Shown: positions 43,204-52,155, numbered from the stretch's first letter. The stretch is DNA of 64,000 bases from Bradyrhizobium sp. AZCC 1610 (GCF_036924515.1 NZ_JAZHRR010000001.1:5241001-5305000); one strand, 5' to 3'. Notes: generated from the sequence alone by a model not told the origin. A program made the numbers and translations.

Positions 43204-43542
43204 CGCGCCTCCTTTTGCCTGTTGCGAATTCCGAATTTGATCTCCCTGCGGGCCTGCCGAGCGCTGCTCGGAACTGGATTGGCGCCGCGGCTTTCGCCGG
43301 CCATTGCCAGTGGCGAGGCGGCAGTTATTCGCTCCGGCGACGCCCGCAAGCATGCCCTTCGGAGTTGCGAGCTTGCCCCGCGATCAGGATGACGGCTAAC
43401 CGGAATCGGCGAAATGAGGTAGTTCACAAAGCTTTTGTATACTGAGATGGTAGTTAGATGGTATTTAGATACGTATAATTGACGCATTTGCCACGGCTTC
43501 GCAATTTCTGTATACATTCTGCACTCACCAAGGAGTGCAGCC
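43204..43542. other. Divergent intergenic region between O-methyltransferase and vanA
   Basis: No gene seen. The right half holds the vanA promoter and candidate operators described separately. The left half (43204-43400) shows nothing recognisable beyond the O-methyltransferase ribosome-binding site. Confidence 0.5.
43436..43516 (+). promoter_or_regulatory. vanA control region: promoter, direct repeats and GntR-type operators
   Basis: A perfect -10 box TATAAT lies at 43474-43479. Three 11-bp units (GATGGTAGTTA, GATGGTATTTA, GATACGTATAA; 43446-43478) lie head to tail across the -35 area. The palindromes TGTATACT (43436-43443) and TGTATACA (43509-43516) flank the promoter. They resemble operators of FadR-subfamily GntR regulators, so VanR is the obvious candidate ligand. 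Assignment is inference. Confidence 0.55.
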
Positions 43543-44592
43543 GTGCCGTCCTCGTTTCCGCTCAATGCCTGGTACGCCGCCGCCTGGGATGTCGATCTCA
43601 AGCACGCGCTGTTTCCGCGCACGATCTGCGGCAAGCATGTCGTGATGTACCGCCAGTCCAACGGGCGGGTGTGCGCGCTGGAGGATGCCTGCTGGCACCG
43701 GCTGGTGCCGCTGTCGAAGGGACGGCTCGATGACGACACCGTCGTCTGCGGCTATCACGGGCTTAAATTCAATGCGCAGGGCCGCTGCACCTACATGCCA
43801 TCGCAGGATACCATCAACCCGTCGGCCTGCGTGCGCTCCTATCCCGTGGTCGAACGGCATCGTTTCATCTGGCTGTGGATGGGCGATCCAGCGCTGGCCG
43901 ATCCCGCGCTGGTGCCCGATATGCACTGGAACGACGATCCGGCCTGGGCCGGCGACGGCAAGACCATTCATGTGAAGTGCGACTACCGCCTCGTGGTCGA
44001 CAATTTGATGGACCTGACCCACGAGGCTTTCGTGCACGGATCCAGCATCGGCAATGACCATGTCGCCGAAGCCCCGTTCGACGTCACCCATGGCGACAAG
44101 ACCGTGACGGTGACGCGCTGGATGAAGGGCATCGACGCGCCGCCGTTCTGGGCGGCGCAGTTGCAGAAGCCGGGCCTGGTCGACCGCTGGCAGATCATAA
44201 ACTTCCAGGCGCCCGGCACTGTAAATATCGACGTCGGCGTCGCGCCTGCCGGCACCGGCGCGCCGGAGGGCGACCGCTCGCACGGCGTCAACGGTTTTGT
44301 GCTCAACACCATGACGCCGGAGACCGACACCACGTGTCACTATTTCTGGGCATTCGTCCGCAATTACCGGACCACCGAGCAGAAGCTGACCACCGAAATC
44401 CGCGAGGGCGTTGCCGGCATCTTCCACGAGGATGAAATCATTCTCGAAGCGCAGCAGCGCGCCATGAACGAGAATCCGGACCGCACCTTCTACAACCTCA
44501 ACATCGATGCGGGTGCGATGTGGGCGCGGCGCGTGATCGACCGCATGGTCGCGCGCGAGACCGCGCCGCAAAACGTGCAAGCTGCGGAGTGA
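43543..44592 (+). CDS. vanA: Vanillate O-demethylase oxygenase subunit (Rieske)
   Basis: A 349-residue Rieske non-heme iron oxygenase. The Rieske centre uses CWHRLVPLSKG and CGYHGLKFN. The mononuclear iron site is DNLMDLTHEAFVH. Length and the N-terminus MPSSFPLNAWYAAAWDVD fit VanA, which converts vanillate to protocatechuate and formaldehyde. The start is a GTG at 43543 after AAGGAG. It is the first gene of vanA-vanR-vanB. Related demethylases for other methoxybenzoates cannot be ruled out. Confidence 0.9.
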   Translation: MPSSFPLNAWYAAAWDVDLKHALFPRTICGKHVVMYRQSNGRVCALEDACWHRLVPLSKGRLDDDTVVCGYHGLKFNAQGRCTYMPSQDTINPSACVRSYPVVERHRFIWLWMGDPALADPALVPDMHWNDDPAWAGDGKTIHVKCDYRLVVDNLMDLTHEAFVHGSSIGNDHVAEAPFDVTHGDKTVTVTRWMKGIDAPPFWAAQLQKPGLVDRWQIINFQAPGTVNIDVGVAPAGTGAPEGDRSHGVNGFVLNTMTPETDTTCHYFWAFVRNYRTTEQKLTTEIREGVAGIFHEDEIILEAQQRAMNENPDRTFYNLNIDAGAMWARRVIDRMVARETAPQNVQAAE

Positions 44593-44596
44593 GGTC

Positions 44597-44614
44597 ATGA
44601 GCGAAGCGGAGTAA
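44597..44614 (+). other. Five-codon mini-ORF before vanR
   Basis: ATGAGCGAAGCGGAGTAA encodes MSEAE and overlaps the GGAG ribosome-binding site of vanR. Its first bases copy the true vanR start (ATGAGCGAA). It may be a duplication scar or a translational coupler from vanA. Confidence 0.35.
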
Positions 44615-44618
44615 GAAC

Positions 44619-45371
44619 ATGAGCGAACGCGACGCCGAGCGCTCCGTCTCGCAAACCGTGCGCGCGCAACTCGCGTTGCGCGACATGATCCTCTCGAGCC
44701 GGCTGCGCCCGGGCGAACGCATCTCCGAGCTGCAGGCGGTCGATATTACGGGCGTCTCGCGAACGCCGGTGCGGCTGGCGCTGGTGCGGCTGGAGGACGA
44801 AGGCCTGTTGCAGGCGATCCCTTCTGGCGGCTTCATGGTGAAGGCGTTTACCGAGCGCGACATTCTGGATTCGATCGAGCTGCGTGGCACACTGGAGGGC
44901 CTCGCCGCGCGCTTTGCGGCTGAGCGGGGCGTCAGCGCGCGCAGCCTCGAGCCGCTGAAGGAATGCCTCGCCGACCTCGATCAACTGGTGCGGCAGGACC
45001 CGATCTCGGTCGAAGCCTTTTCCGCCTATGTGACCATGAACGCGCGCTTTCACGCGCTGCTCAATGAACTCTCCGCGAGCGCGCCGGTGATCCGGGAGAT
45101 CGACCGCGTCTCGGCATTGCCGTTTGCTTCCCCCAGCGCGTTCGTGATGGCGCAGTCGGCGCTGCCGGAGGCGCATCAGATTTTGTTGATCGGGCAGGAT
45201 CATCACCGCATCGTCGTCGACGCCATCGAGAACCGCGAGGGCGCGCGGGCCGAGGCCGTGATGCGCGAGCATTCGCGTCTCGCCGCGCGCAATTTGCGGC
45301 TCGCGATTCGAAACCGCACGCATCTCGAACTGATGCCTGCGCTCGCTTTGCTCAAATCGTCAGCCGAATAG
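44619..45371 (+). CDS. vanR: GntR-family regulator (FCD type), probable VanR
   Basis: A 250-residue transcription factor. The N-terminal winged helix-turn-helix (RDMILSSRLRPGERISELQA, then VSRTPVRLALVRLEDEGLL) is followed by an all-helical FCD effector domain with metal-binding-type His residues (ARFHALLNEL, HHRIVVDAIENRE). It sits between vanA and vanB on the same strand, 26 bp after vanA and 10 bp before vanB. This argues that it controls this operon in response to vanillate or a related acid. Confidence 0.85.
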   Translation: MSERDAERSVSQTVRAQLALRDMILSSRLRPGERISELQAVDITGVSRTPVRLALVRLEDEGLLQAIPSGGFMVKAFTERDILDSIELRGTLEGLAARFAAERGVSARSLEPLKECLADLDQLVRQDPISVEAFSAYVTMNARFHALLNELSASAPVIREIDRVSALPFASPSAFVMAQSALPEAHQILLIGQDHHRIVVDAIENREGARAEAVMREHSRLAARNLRLAIRNRTHLELMPALALLKSSAE

Positions 45372-45381
45372 GAGGGCGCCC

Positions 45382-46362
45382 ATGCGTTTTGCCGAGCAAT
45401 GGAGCTGGTGCACCGTCGAAACTGTGCGCGACGTGACGCCCACGATCCGCGAATTCAGACTGCGCCCCGAGAACGGCCGCGTGCCGCCCTACCCGGCCGG
45501 CAGCCACATCGGCGTTACCGTGCTGATCGACGGACAGCCGGCGCGACGCTCCTATTCGCTGGTGGAGAACAGTGATCCCAACACCTATCGCATCGCGGTG
45601 CGGCTCGCGCCGGACAGCCGCGGCGGCTCGCGCGGCATGTGGAGCTTGACGCCGGGCGCGCGGATCGAGACGTCAACTCCGGCCTCCCTGCTCCAAATCG
45701 ACTGGACCAGAAAGAATTATTGCCTGATTGCGGGCGGCATCGGCATCACGCCGATAACAGGTATCGCAGCCGCCCTGCGCCGCAGGAATATCCACGCTCC
45801 CCTGCACTACGCCGTCAGATCACGCACCGATGCCGCCTTCCTCGACGAACTCTCGGCGCTGCTCGGCGATCTCTTGATCGTGCACGCCTCCGATGAAGGC
45901 GCGCGGCTCGATCTCGAAACCACCTTCCGCGCTTTGCCTGACGATGCCATCGCCTTCATGTGCGGACCGATGCGGATGCTGGAAGCCGCGCGGCGTGCCT
46001 GGAATGACGCGGGAAGAGCGCCCGCCGATCTGCGCTACGAGACCTTTGGTTCCAGCGGGCTAAAGCCTACGGCGGAATTCCGCGTGCGGCTGAAGGGTAC
46101 CGACACCGAACTCGTTGTGCCGCAGAACAGCTCGATGCTGGACGCACTGAACGGTGCCGGCTTCGAAGTGATTTCGGACTGCCAGCGCGGCGAATGCGGC
46201 GTCTGCGCCATCGACGTCGTTGCCGTCGAGGGCGAGATCGACCATCGCGACGTGTTCTTCAGCGATCAGCAGAAGCAGGACAACCGCAAGATCTGCCCCT
46301 GCGTCTCGCGCGTGATCGGTGTCGTGACCATTGACACCCTGTACCGGCCGGAAGCGGCTTAG
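45382..46362 (+). CDS. vanB: Vanillate O-demethylase reductase subunit
   Basis: A 326-residue phthalate-dioxygenase-reductase-type protein. The FMN-binding domain has RRSYSLVENSDPN, the NADH domain has GGIGITPITGIAAALR and FMCGPMRMLEAARRAW, and a C-terminal plant-type ferredoxin has CQRGECGVCAIDV with a later Cys (ICPC). It passes NADH electrons to VanA. It is the last gene of the operon; a palindromic repeat follows. Confidence 0.93.
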   Translation: MRFAEQWSWCTVETVRDVTPTIREFRLRPENGRVPPYPAGSHIGVTVLIDGQPARRSYSLVENSDPNTYRIAVRLAPDSRGGSRGMWSLTPGARIETSTPASLLQIDWTRKNYCLIAGGIGITPITGIAAALRRRNIHAPLHYAVRSRTDAAFLDELSALLGDLLIVHASDEGARLDLETTFRALPDDAIAFMCGPMRMLEAARRAWNDAGRAPADLRYETFGSSGLKPTAEFRVRLKGTDTELVVPQNSSMLDALNGAGFEVISDCQRGECGVCAIDVVAVEGEIDHRDVFFSDQQKQDNRKICPCVSRVIGVVTIDTLYRPEAA

Positions 46363-46392
46363 CTAAGGCGCAGTTTCGCGACGCCCATCTCT

Positions 46393-46482
46393 CGTCATGG
46401 CCGGGCTTGTCCCGGCCATCCACGTCTTTCTTGCTGTGTTGAAGCAAAGACGGATGCCCGGCACAAGGCCGGGCATGACGAG
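46393..46482. repeat. Palindromic repeat, 'GTCATGGCCGGGCTTG' family
   Basis: ATGGCCGGGCTTGTCCCGGCCAT (left) and ATGCCCGGCACAAGGCCGGGCAT (right) are each palindromic and mirror one another. It lies between convergent vanB and the GMC gene. Confidence 0.8.
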
Positions 46483-46512
46483 TTTCTATGAGGGCCAATT
46501 TCGTTCGCTGCA

Positions 46513-48162
46513 TCACACCGTAGCCGACACCGGAAACCTCACCGCCTCCAGCGCGGTCTTGCCGCGGATCATGTCGGAGGCCTTGTCGGCAATCATCAGC
46601 GTCGAGGCGTTGAGATTGGCCGAGATCATCCGCGGCATGATCGAGGCATCGACGACGCGCAGGCCCTGCAGCCCGTGCACGCGCAACTGGTCGTCGACCA
46701 CGGCCCATTTGGCATCCGCCGGGCCCATGCGGCAGGTGCAGCCGGGATGGAAGGTGGTGGTGCCGCGCTCGGTGGCGGCGGCGAGGAATTCATCGTCGCT
46801 CTGCACCTTCGGTCCCGGGAAATCCTCATAGGCGTAATAGGGCGCGAGCGGCTTGGATGCGAGCAGCCGGCGCGCCAGCTTCATGCCAGCGACGACGACG
46901 CGGCGATCGATCTCCTCGACGAGATAATTGGTCTGGATGATCGGCGGCGCGAACGGGTCGGCCGAGCGGATGCGGACATAGCCGCGGCTCTCGGGGCGCT
47001 GCTGCCATGAGGCAACCGTCATGCCGGGCTCGTCCTCGAGCTGGCCCTGCACGCCCTCCTTGTAGCTTGCCGGCGTGAAGGTGAGCTGCAGGTCGGAGCT
47101 TTCGGTGGTCTCGCCGGAGTGCCAGAAGCAATAGACCATGGTCGGCGACAGCGAGAGCAGGCCGCGCCGCGTCGTCGCCCATTTCAGCGCCTCGACCCAC
47201 AGACTAAGCCCGCGGCGCATTTCATTGATGGTCCTGATGTTCTTGACGCGCGCGACCGAGCGCGGCGCGTAATGGTCCTGCAGACCCTCGCCGACGCCCG
47301 GCAGCGCGTGGCGGACCTCGATGCCGTGTGATTGCAACAATTCCGGCGAACCGACGCCGGACAATTGCAGCACCTGCGGCGAGTTGTAGGTGCCGCCGGA
47401 CAGGATGACTTCCTTGCTGGCGCGCACCTCGACGGGCGCGCCGCCCTTGCCGCCTTTGAGGTAGCGCACGCCGACCGCGCGCTTGCCCTCGAAAACGAGG
47501 TTGGTGACATGCGCATGGGTGCGCACATCGACATTGCCGCGCTTCCGCGCCGGATGCAGGAACGCCTTCGCGGCGCTCATGCGCAGGCCTTTCTCGATGG
47601 TGCGCTGGCAGTAGGACACGCCCTCCTGGATCGCGCCGTTGTAATCGGGGTTGCGCGGAATCCCGAGGCTCATGGCGCCGGCCATGAACGCCTCGCACAG
47701 CGGATCCTGCCAGTCCATGGTGGTGACGGTGAGACTGCCGTCGCGCCCGCGATAGGTCTCGTCGCCCTCGCCGACCCGCCGCTCCAGCCGCTTGAAATAG
47801 GGCAGTATGTCCGGATAGCCCCAGCCACGATTGCCGAGCTGCGCCCAGGTGTCGAAATCCTGGCGCTGGCCGCGGTTGTAGATATGGCCGTTGATCGAGG
47901 ACGATCCGCCCAGCGTCTTGCCGCGCGGCGCATAGATGCTGCGGCCGCCCGTCCATGGGCCCGGCTCCTGGCTGTAGGCCCAGTTGACGCTCTTCATGTG
48001 GAACGTCTTGATAAAGCCGGCCGGCAGATGAATGTAGGGGTGCCAGTCGCTCGGCCCCGCTTCCAGCACACAGACGCGGCTCGCAGGGTCTTCGCTGAGC
48101 CTGTTGGCGAGCACGCTGCCTGCGGAGCCCGCACCGATAATCACGTAATCGAACGTTTCCAT
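46513..48162 (-). CDS. GMC-family oxidoreductase (choline/alcohol dehydrogenase-like)
   Basis: A 549-residue FAD-dependent oxidoreductase. DYVIIGAGSAGSVLANRLSE is the FAD motif and PRGKTLGGSSSINGHIYNRG is GMC signature 1. GGTYNSPQVLQLSGVG is signature 2. Catalytic His is in FHPGCTCRMG (near residue 472) and Asn in SANLNAST (near 516). It oxidises an alcohol to an aldehyde; an aromatic or aliphatic alcohol is equally possible. It heads a minus-strand run, with GNAT and SMP-30 genes upstream of it. Confidence 0.93.
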   Translation of the reverse strand: METFDYVIIGAGSAGSVLANRLSEDPASRVCVLEAGPSDWHPYIHLPAGFIKTFHMKSVNWAYSQEPGPWTGGRSIYAPRGKTLGGSSSINGHIYNRGQRQDFDTWAQLGNRGWGYPDILPYFKRLERRVGEGDETYRGRDGSLTVTTMDWQDPLCEAFMAGAMSLGIPRNPDYNGAIQEGVSYCQRTIEKGLRMSAAKAFLHPARKRGNVDVRTHAHVTNLVFEGKRAVGVRYLKGGKGGAPVEVRASKEVILSGGTYNSPQVLQLSGVGSPELLQSHGIEVRHALPGVGEGLQDHYAPRSVARVKNIRTINEMRRGLSLWVEALKWATTRRGLLSLSPTMVYCFWHSGETTESSDLQLTFTPASYKEGVQGQLEDEPGMTVASWQQRPESRGYVRIRSADPFAPPIIQTNYLVEEIDRRVVVAGMKLARRLLASKPLAPYYAYEDFPGPKVQSDDEFLAAATERGTTTFHPGCTCRMGPADAKWAVVDDQLRVHGLQGLRVVDASIMPRMISANLNASTLMIADKASDMIRGKTALEAVRFPVSATV

Positions 48163-48186
48163 CGTATCGTTTCTAGCGCGGCCTGT

Positions 48187-48780
48187 TCACCGCGTCTTCT
48201 CGTTGAGTTGATAGGTGAGATGCGCCTTCACGGTCGGCCATTCGCTGGCGATGATGCTGTAAACCACGGTGTCGCGCAATGTGCCGTTCGGCGCGATCTG
48301 ATGGCTTCTCAGGATACCATCCTGCTTGGCGCCCAGACGCTCGATGCCGCGCCGACTCTGGTGATTGAAGAAATGCGTGCGGAACTCGACCGCAATGCAG
48401 TCGAGCGTTTCGAAAGCATGCGTCAGCAACAGCAATTTGCACTGGGTGTTGAGCGCGCTGCGCTGCACGCGTTTGGCGTACCAGGTCGAGCCGATTTCGA
48501 CGCGGCGGTTGGCGGCATCGACGTTCATATAGGTCGTCATGCCCGCGACCTTGCTGTCGGCATCGTACACCGTGAACGGCAGCATCGTGCCGGCCGCGAA
48601 CAGACCGAGCCGGCGGTCGATTTCCTTAGCCATGTTTTCGGCAGTCGGAATGAAGGTGTACCAGAGCTTCCACAGCTCGCCGTCGCTCACGGCTTCCACG
48701 AGTCCATCGATGTGATCGTGCGACAACGGCTCCAGCCGCGCATGCGCGCCTTGCAGGGTTACCGATTCAAGAAAGGCCAT
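48187..48780 (-). CDS. GNAT-family N-acetyltransferase
   Basis: A 197-residue acetyltransferase of the RimJ/RimL-like branch. VTLQGAHARLEPLSHDHIDG opens the fold and RRVEIGSTWYAKRVQRSALN is the beta4/acetyl-CoA pyrophosphate region. Here AKRVQRSALN replaces the classic Q/RxxGxG/A. VEFRTHFFNHQSRRGIERLG is the C-terminal motif. The acceptor is unknown. It is 24 bp upstream of the GMC gene on the same strand. Confidence 0.88.
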   Translation of the reverse strand: MAFLESVTLQGAHARLEPLSHDHIDGLVEAVSDGELWKLWYTFIPTAENMAKEIDRRLGLFAAGTMLPFTVYDADSKVAGMTTYMNVDAANRRVEIGSTWYAKRVQRSALNTQCKLLLLTHAFETLDCIAVEFRTHFFNHQSRRGIERLGAKQDGILRSHQIAPNGTLRDTVVYSIIASEWPTVKAHLTYQLNEKTR

Positions 48781-48802
48781 TCAGTACACTCCGTTCTCTC
48801 AC

Positions 48803-48880
48803 CGTCATTGCGAGCGCAGCGAAGCAATCCACCTATCCGCGTGTCGCGACATGGATTGCTTCGCTGCGCTCGCAATGACG
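48803..48880. repeat. Palindromic repeat, 'CATTGCGAG' family
   Basis: Near-perfect arms CGTCATTGCGAGCGCAGCGA and their complement enclose a short loop. The intact right-arm core TTCGCTGCGCTC serves as reference for the insert-bearing copy at 10335. Confidence 0.9.
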
Positions 48881-48887
48881 GGTGCCA

Positions 48888-49814
48888 TCACTTGTTCAAA
48901 AAATTCAACGCCAGCCCCGGCCGCGCCCAGTCCATCGCGATCAGCTCGCCCTTGCCTGACAGCGTAATGTACGCCGTCTTCAGCTCGGGCCCGCCGAACG
49001 CGATATTGGTAGTCACGCGGTCGCCGGTCGGCACCTGCTCGACCAGCGTCCCGTCGGGCGCGATCACCGAGATGCAGCCCGAGACCAGCGTCGCGACGCA
49101 GACATTGCCGTTGGCCTCCACCGCCATCGAATCGAACATCTGGTAGCCGCCGAGTCCCGCGATCGGCTTGCCACGTTCGCCGCGATAGATCACGTCGCGC
49201 GGCTTGATGGTGCCTGGCTCCGCGATTTCATAGGCCCACAGCCGCGCCGTCGGCGTCTCCGCGACGTAGACCGTCTTCTCGTCCGGTGACAGGCCGATGC
49301 CGTTGGCGGGCAGCACACCATGCACGGCCTCGACGATCTCCTTCATATCCGGCTTGAGGTAATAGAACGCGCCGACATCCATCTCGCGGGCGCGGCGCTT
49401 GCCGAGATCCGAAAACCAGAGCCCGCCATGCTTGTCGAACACCAGATCGTTGGGCCCGCGCAGCGCGTGCTCGCCGCATTTGTCGACGACGGTCTCGACC
49501 TTGCCGCTTTGCAGGTCGACCCGCTGGATCGAGCCACCGAGATAATCATCTGACTGCGGCCCCGGCATGATGATCTTGCCGGTAGGAATCCAGCTGAAGC
49601 CGCCATTATTGCAGATGTACATCTTGCCGTCGGGCCCGAGCGCTGCGCCGTTGGGGCCGCCGGGAATTTCCGCGACCACCTCTTTTCGCCCGTCAGGATA
49701 AACCCGCGTCAGCCGCTTTCCGCGGATTTCGACCAGCACCACCGAGCCGTCGGGCATGACCACCGGCCCTTCCGGAAACTCCAGATCGGTGGCGAGAACG
49801 CGGATATCGGCCAT
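48888..49814 (-). CDS. SMP-30/gluconolactonase-like protein
   Basis: A 308-residue six-bladed beta-propeller of the SMP-30/gluconolactonase/luteolin-type family. The first-blade metal Glu is in LEFPEGPVVMPDGS, and GGPNGAALGPDGKMYICNNG and NDLVFDKHGGLWFSD supply the remaining metal-site residues. NGIGLSPDEKTVYVAET is the family motif. It hydrolyses a sugar or aromatic lactone in the presence of a divalent metal. The ATG at 49814 follows GGGAGG. Confidence 0.9.
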   Translation of the reverse strand: MADIRVLATDLEFPEGPVVMPDGSVVLVEIRGKRLTRVYPDGRKEVVAEIPGGPNGAALGPDGKMYICNNGGFSWIPTGKIIMPGPQSDDYLGGSIQRVDLQSGKVETVVDKCGEHALRGPNDLVFDKHGGLWFSDLGKRRAREMDVGAFYYLKPDMKEIVEAVHGVLPANGIGLSPDEKTVYVAETPTARLWAYEIAEPGTIKPRDVIYRGERGKPIAGLGGYQMFDSMAVEANGNVCVATLVSGCISVIAPDGTLVEQVPTGDRVTTNIAFGGPELKTAYITLSGKGELIAMDWARPGLALNFLNK

Positions 49815-49945
49815 GAATCCTCCCGGCTTTTCTTGGCGCAGGCGGATTTCCAAGCCTGTTTCCCCACGCGCAACATTTCGTGACGCGCTGTTATGGCAAA
49901 GCCGCCATCGCTTGCCAACCCGACGACCTGCACACCAGCTATCGT

Positions 49946-50999
49946 TTAAGGGCGCGCCGTGTCGGGCGGGTCCGGCGGGCGTGAGACTTCCTCTCCCAGA
50001 AGACCTGGCAGGATATCCCGCGCGTCCGGCCCAAGAGGCTGCGTATCCGCCCTGCCCCACGTCAATCCCGCGTAAGTGACGCTCGTGAGCAAGCCGCCGC
50101 CGGCCGTGGACCGCAAGGGCGCCGACAACAAAGCGGCGGTGACTTCCGTGCGCCGATAAAGCGCGCGGCCACCGGCTTCGACAATCTCCAACCGCCGCGC
50201 GCCTACAGTGTCGAGCCAGGGATTCCAGGGCCCCTGAAAAATGTCCGCGCCCGTCTTGACGTTACGGACTGAAATCACCGCTGCCGCATCCTCGATACGT
50301 CCGGCATCGCGCACCAGACATTCCCCGGCCGAAACGCGCGCCTCGACGCGCTGCTTGACGCCCTTAGGCCCTGTGTCGCGCCACGCCAGATGTTCTCTGG
50401 GCCAAACGATCAGGCTGCGCGGCAAATTGGGCTTCGGGCATTGATCACGGCGCTCGATGCGATAGCTGGCCAGATCGATCTTGCCGTCGTGAAGCCTTGC
50501 GACCGCAATGACGCGAGAAACAGCGCCATTGTAGAGCAGGCGCAGGCAGAGCGCTTCGCAATAAGGCTCCTCACCTCGGCGGCCGCCATGGGCGGATTTC
50601 GGAACTTCGACCGCGACGATTGCAGGCAGCTTGATGATAACAGGAGGCTGCACATCCGTGGCTTGCAGTTGCGCGATCTCTTGTTCGCGCGGCGCGTTGA
50701 CCAAAGCAGGTACCGTGAACGCAAAGACGAGTATGACTCCAACGGGCACGATGTTCGCTATCCAGCGAACTCGCGAGCTGCCTGAATCAAATCCGGCGAC
50801 CATCCCGAGCTTCAGGACGAGCCATTTCAAGCCCCACCCGACGAGGAGATAGACAAATAGGGAGGGCGCAATCCCAAGAAAGAAGCCCGGCAGGCCGCCC
50901 CAGCAGCCAGCCGAACACCGCCGCGGCCGGATACGCCAGGACGATGAGCGCCGCCACGCCGGTGCAGCCTAGAAAGCGCAGGAAACGGGAGTGCGCCAA
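49946..50999 (-). pseudogene. Membrane-anchored hypothetical protein, broken by one extra base
   Basis: Two frames join into a 350-residue protein. The first gives MAHSRFLRFLGCTGVAALIV through AAVFGWLLG. The second gives GLPGFFLGIAPSLFVYLLVG, WGLKWLVLKLGM and a long soluble domain with several Cys. The join needs loss of one C/G in the four-base run at 50898-50901, and the total is 3n+1 bases. The N-terminal ~110 residues hold three membrane helices; the rest (YCEALCLRLLYNGAVSRVIA...) is probably periplasmic. Family unknown. Confidence 0.7.
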
Positions 51000-51106
51000 A
51001 CCGCAATCCTTCGGTGCAATTTCGAGCGAGCCTAAGACACTTAGACGGCGTTCGTTAAGACCAGGCTAAACCGAAAGTTGCGATTTGGGCCAGTAACCGT
51101 AGTAAC

Positions 51107-51190
51107 CGTAGGATGGGTGGAGCGAAGCGATACCCATCAAACCTCGGCCCGCAAGAGATGATGGGTATCGCTTCGCTCCACCCATCCTAC
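51107..51190. repeat. Palindromic repeat, 'GTAGGATGGGT' family
   Basis: Perfectly mirrored arms CCGTAGGATGGGTGGAGCGA and complement, loop about 26 bp. This is the cleanest uninterrupted copy of the family that carries the insert at 12618. Confidence 0.9.
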
Positions 51191-51199
51191 ACGCCGGCC

Positions 51200-52036
51200 C
51201 TATTCCCGCACTGGAATCCATATCTCCAGCCCTCCATTGCCCGTGGCAGGATCGAAATTCTCGTCGTACCGCTCAAAACTCGGCGCGTCGGCGGCCTTCA
51301 TGCCTGAAATCGGCAGCCAGTGATTCCAGATCGTGTTGACGGTGCGGCGGATGGTCGAGATGTGCTCGGCGTGGGTGAAGACTGCGTATTTCTGTTCGGG
51401 AATCCGCACGCGGGCGAACTCGCGCGGCAGGTCGGAGAAGTCGGCGACCTCGACGCCGGCGATGTAGTCGAAATTGCCGGAATCGTCGCCGTTGCAGCAG
51501 ACGCCGTAGGCGACGTTGCCGATCCGCGCGGGAATGCCGTCGACTTTCTGGTGAAACCGCTCCCACTGGTTCGGAATACCTGCACCGGCATTTTCATGCG
51601 TGCAACGTTCGCCAATGCCGGCGACGAGCAACGGCTTGGAGGTTTCGAAACGCGGGGGCTTGAGATTGTCGAGCAGGGTTGAATCCATGACGATGGGCTC
51701 CTGAAGCTTGAGACGATCGAGGCACGTTGCGGCGCGAACCGCCTCGGGCGTGACGCCGAAATGGTCGCGGAACGCGCGGGTGAAGGCTTCGTGAGAGCTG
51801 TAGTCCGCATCCAGCGCGAGGTTGAGGATGTCGGGCGCGCCGGCCGCGAGCGCCTGCGCGGCCTTGGTCAGCCTGCGGGCACGCACATAGCGCATGACGG
51901 AAAACCCGGTGGCGGCGGCAAACGCCCGCACCAGATGGAAGCGCGAGACGCCGGCAACGCCGGCGATCTCGTCAAGCGTCAGCGGCTTGGCGAGATGGCT
52001 TTCGATGTACCAGAGCGCTTTCTGGGCCGGATTCAT
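51200..52036 (-). CDS. AraC-family regulator with GyrI-like effector domain
   Basis: A 278-residue regulator. Two helix-turn-helix motifs lie in residues 1-105 (LTLDEIAGVAGVSRFHLVRA; HEAFTRAFRDHFGVTPEAVR). A GyrI-like small-molecule-binding domain occupies ~120-278 (VAGIGERCTHENAG, GNGGLEIWIPV). This is the architecture of Rob and related multidrug/stress sensors, with the DNA-binding part first. It is divergent from the enolase-superfamily gene at 52156, which it may control. Confidence 0.92.
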   Translation of the reverse strand: MNPAQKALWYIESHLAKPLTLDEIAGVAGVSRFHLVRAFAAATGFSVMRYVRARRLTKAAQALAAGAPDILNLALDADYSSHEAFTRAFRDHFGVTPEAVRAATCLDRLKLQEPIVMDSTLLDNLKPPRFETSKPLLVAGIGERCTHENAGAGIPNQWERFHQKVDGIPARIGNVAYGVCCNGDDSGNFDYIAGVEVADFSDLPREFARVRIPEQKYAVFTHAEHISTIRRTVNTIWNHWLPISGMKAADAPSFERYDENFDPATGNGGLEIWIPVRE

Positions 52037-52155
52037 GACTGACAGCCTTCATGCGAAGCGTCCGCATTATGATCTGATGCCACGCGCTTCATTTGACAGT
52101 CCTTGCTCTCCGTTCCTGCCGCTGACAATGTATCGGAGCGCGATTGGAGGGAACC

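Noticed and set aside
43164..43739. A 191-codon minus-strand frame spanning the vanA promoter
   Set aside because: It overlaps the promoter, operators and the start of vanA, and its translation has no domain features.
47332..49146. A 600-codon open frame on the plus strand
   Set aside because: Antisense to the GMC oxidoreductase, GNAT and SMP-30 genes, and it crosses a palindromic repeat. No domain motif was seen.
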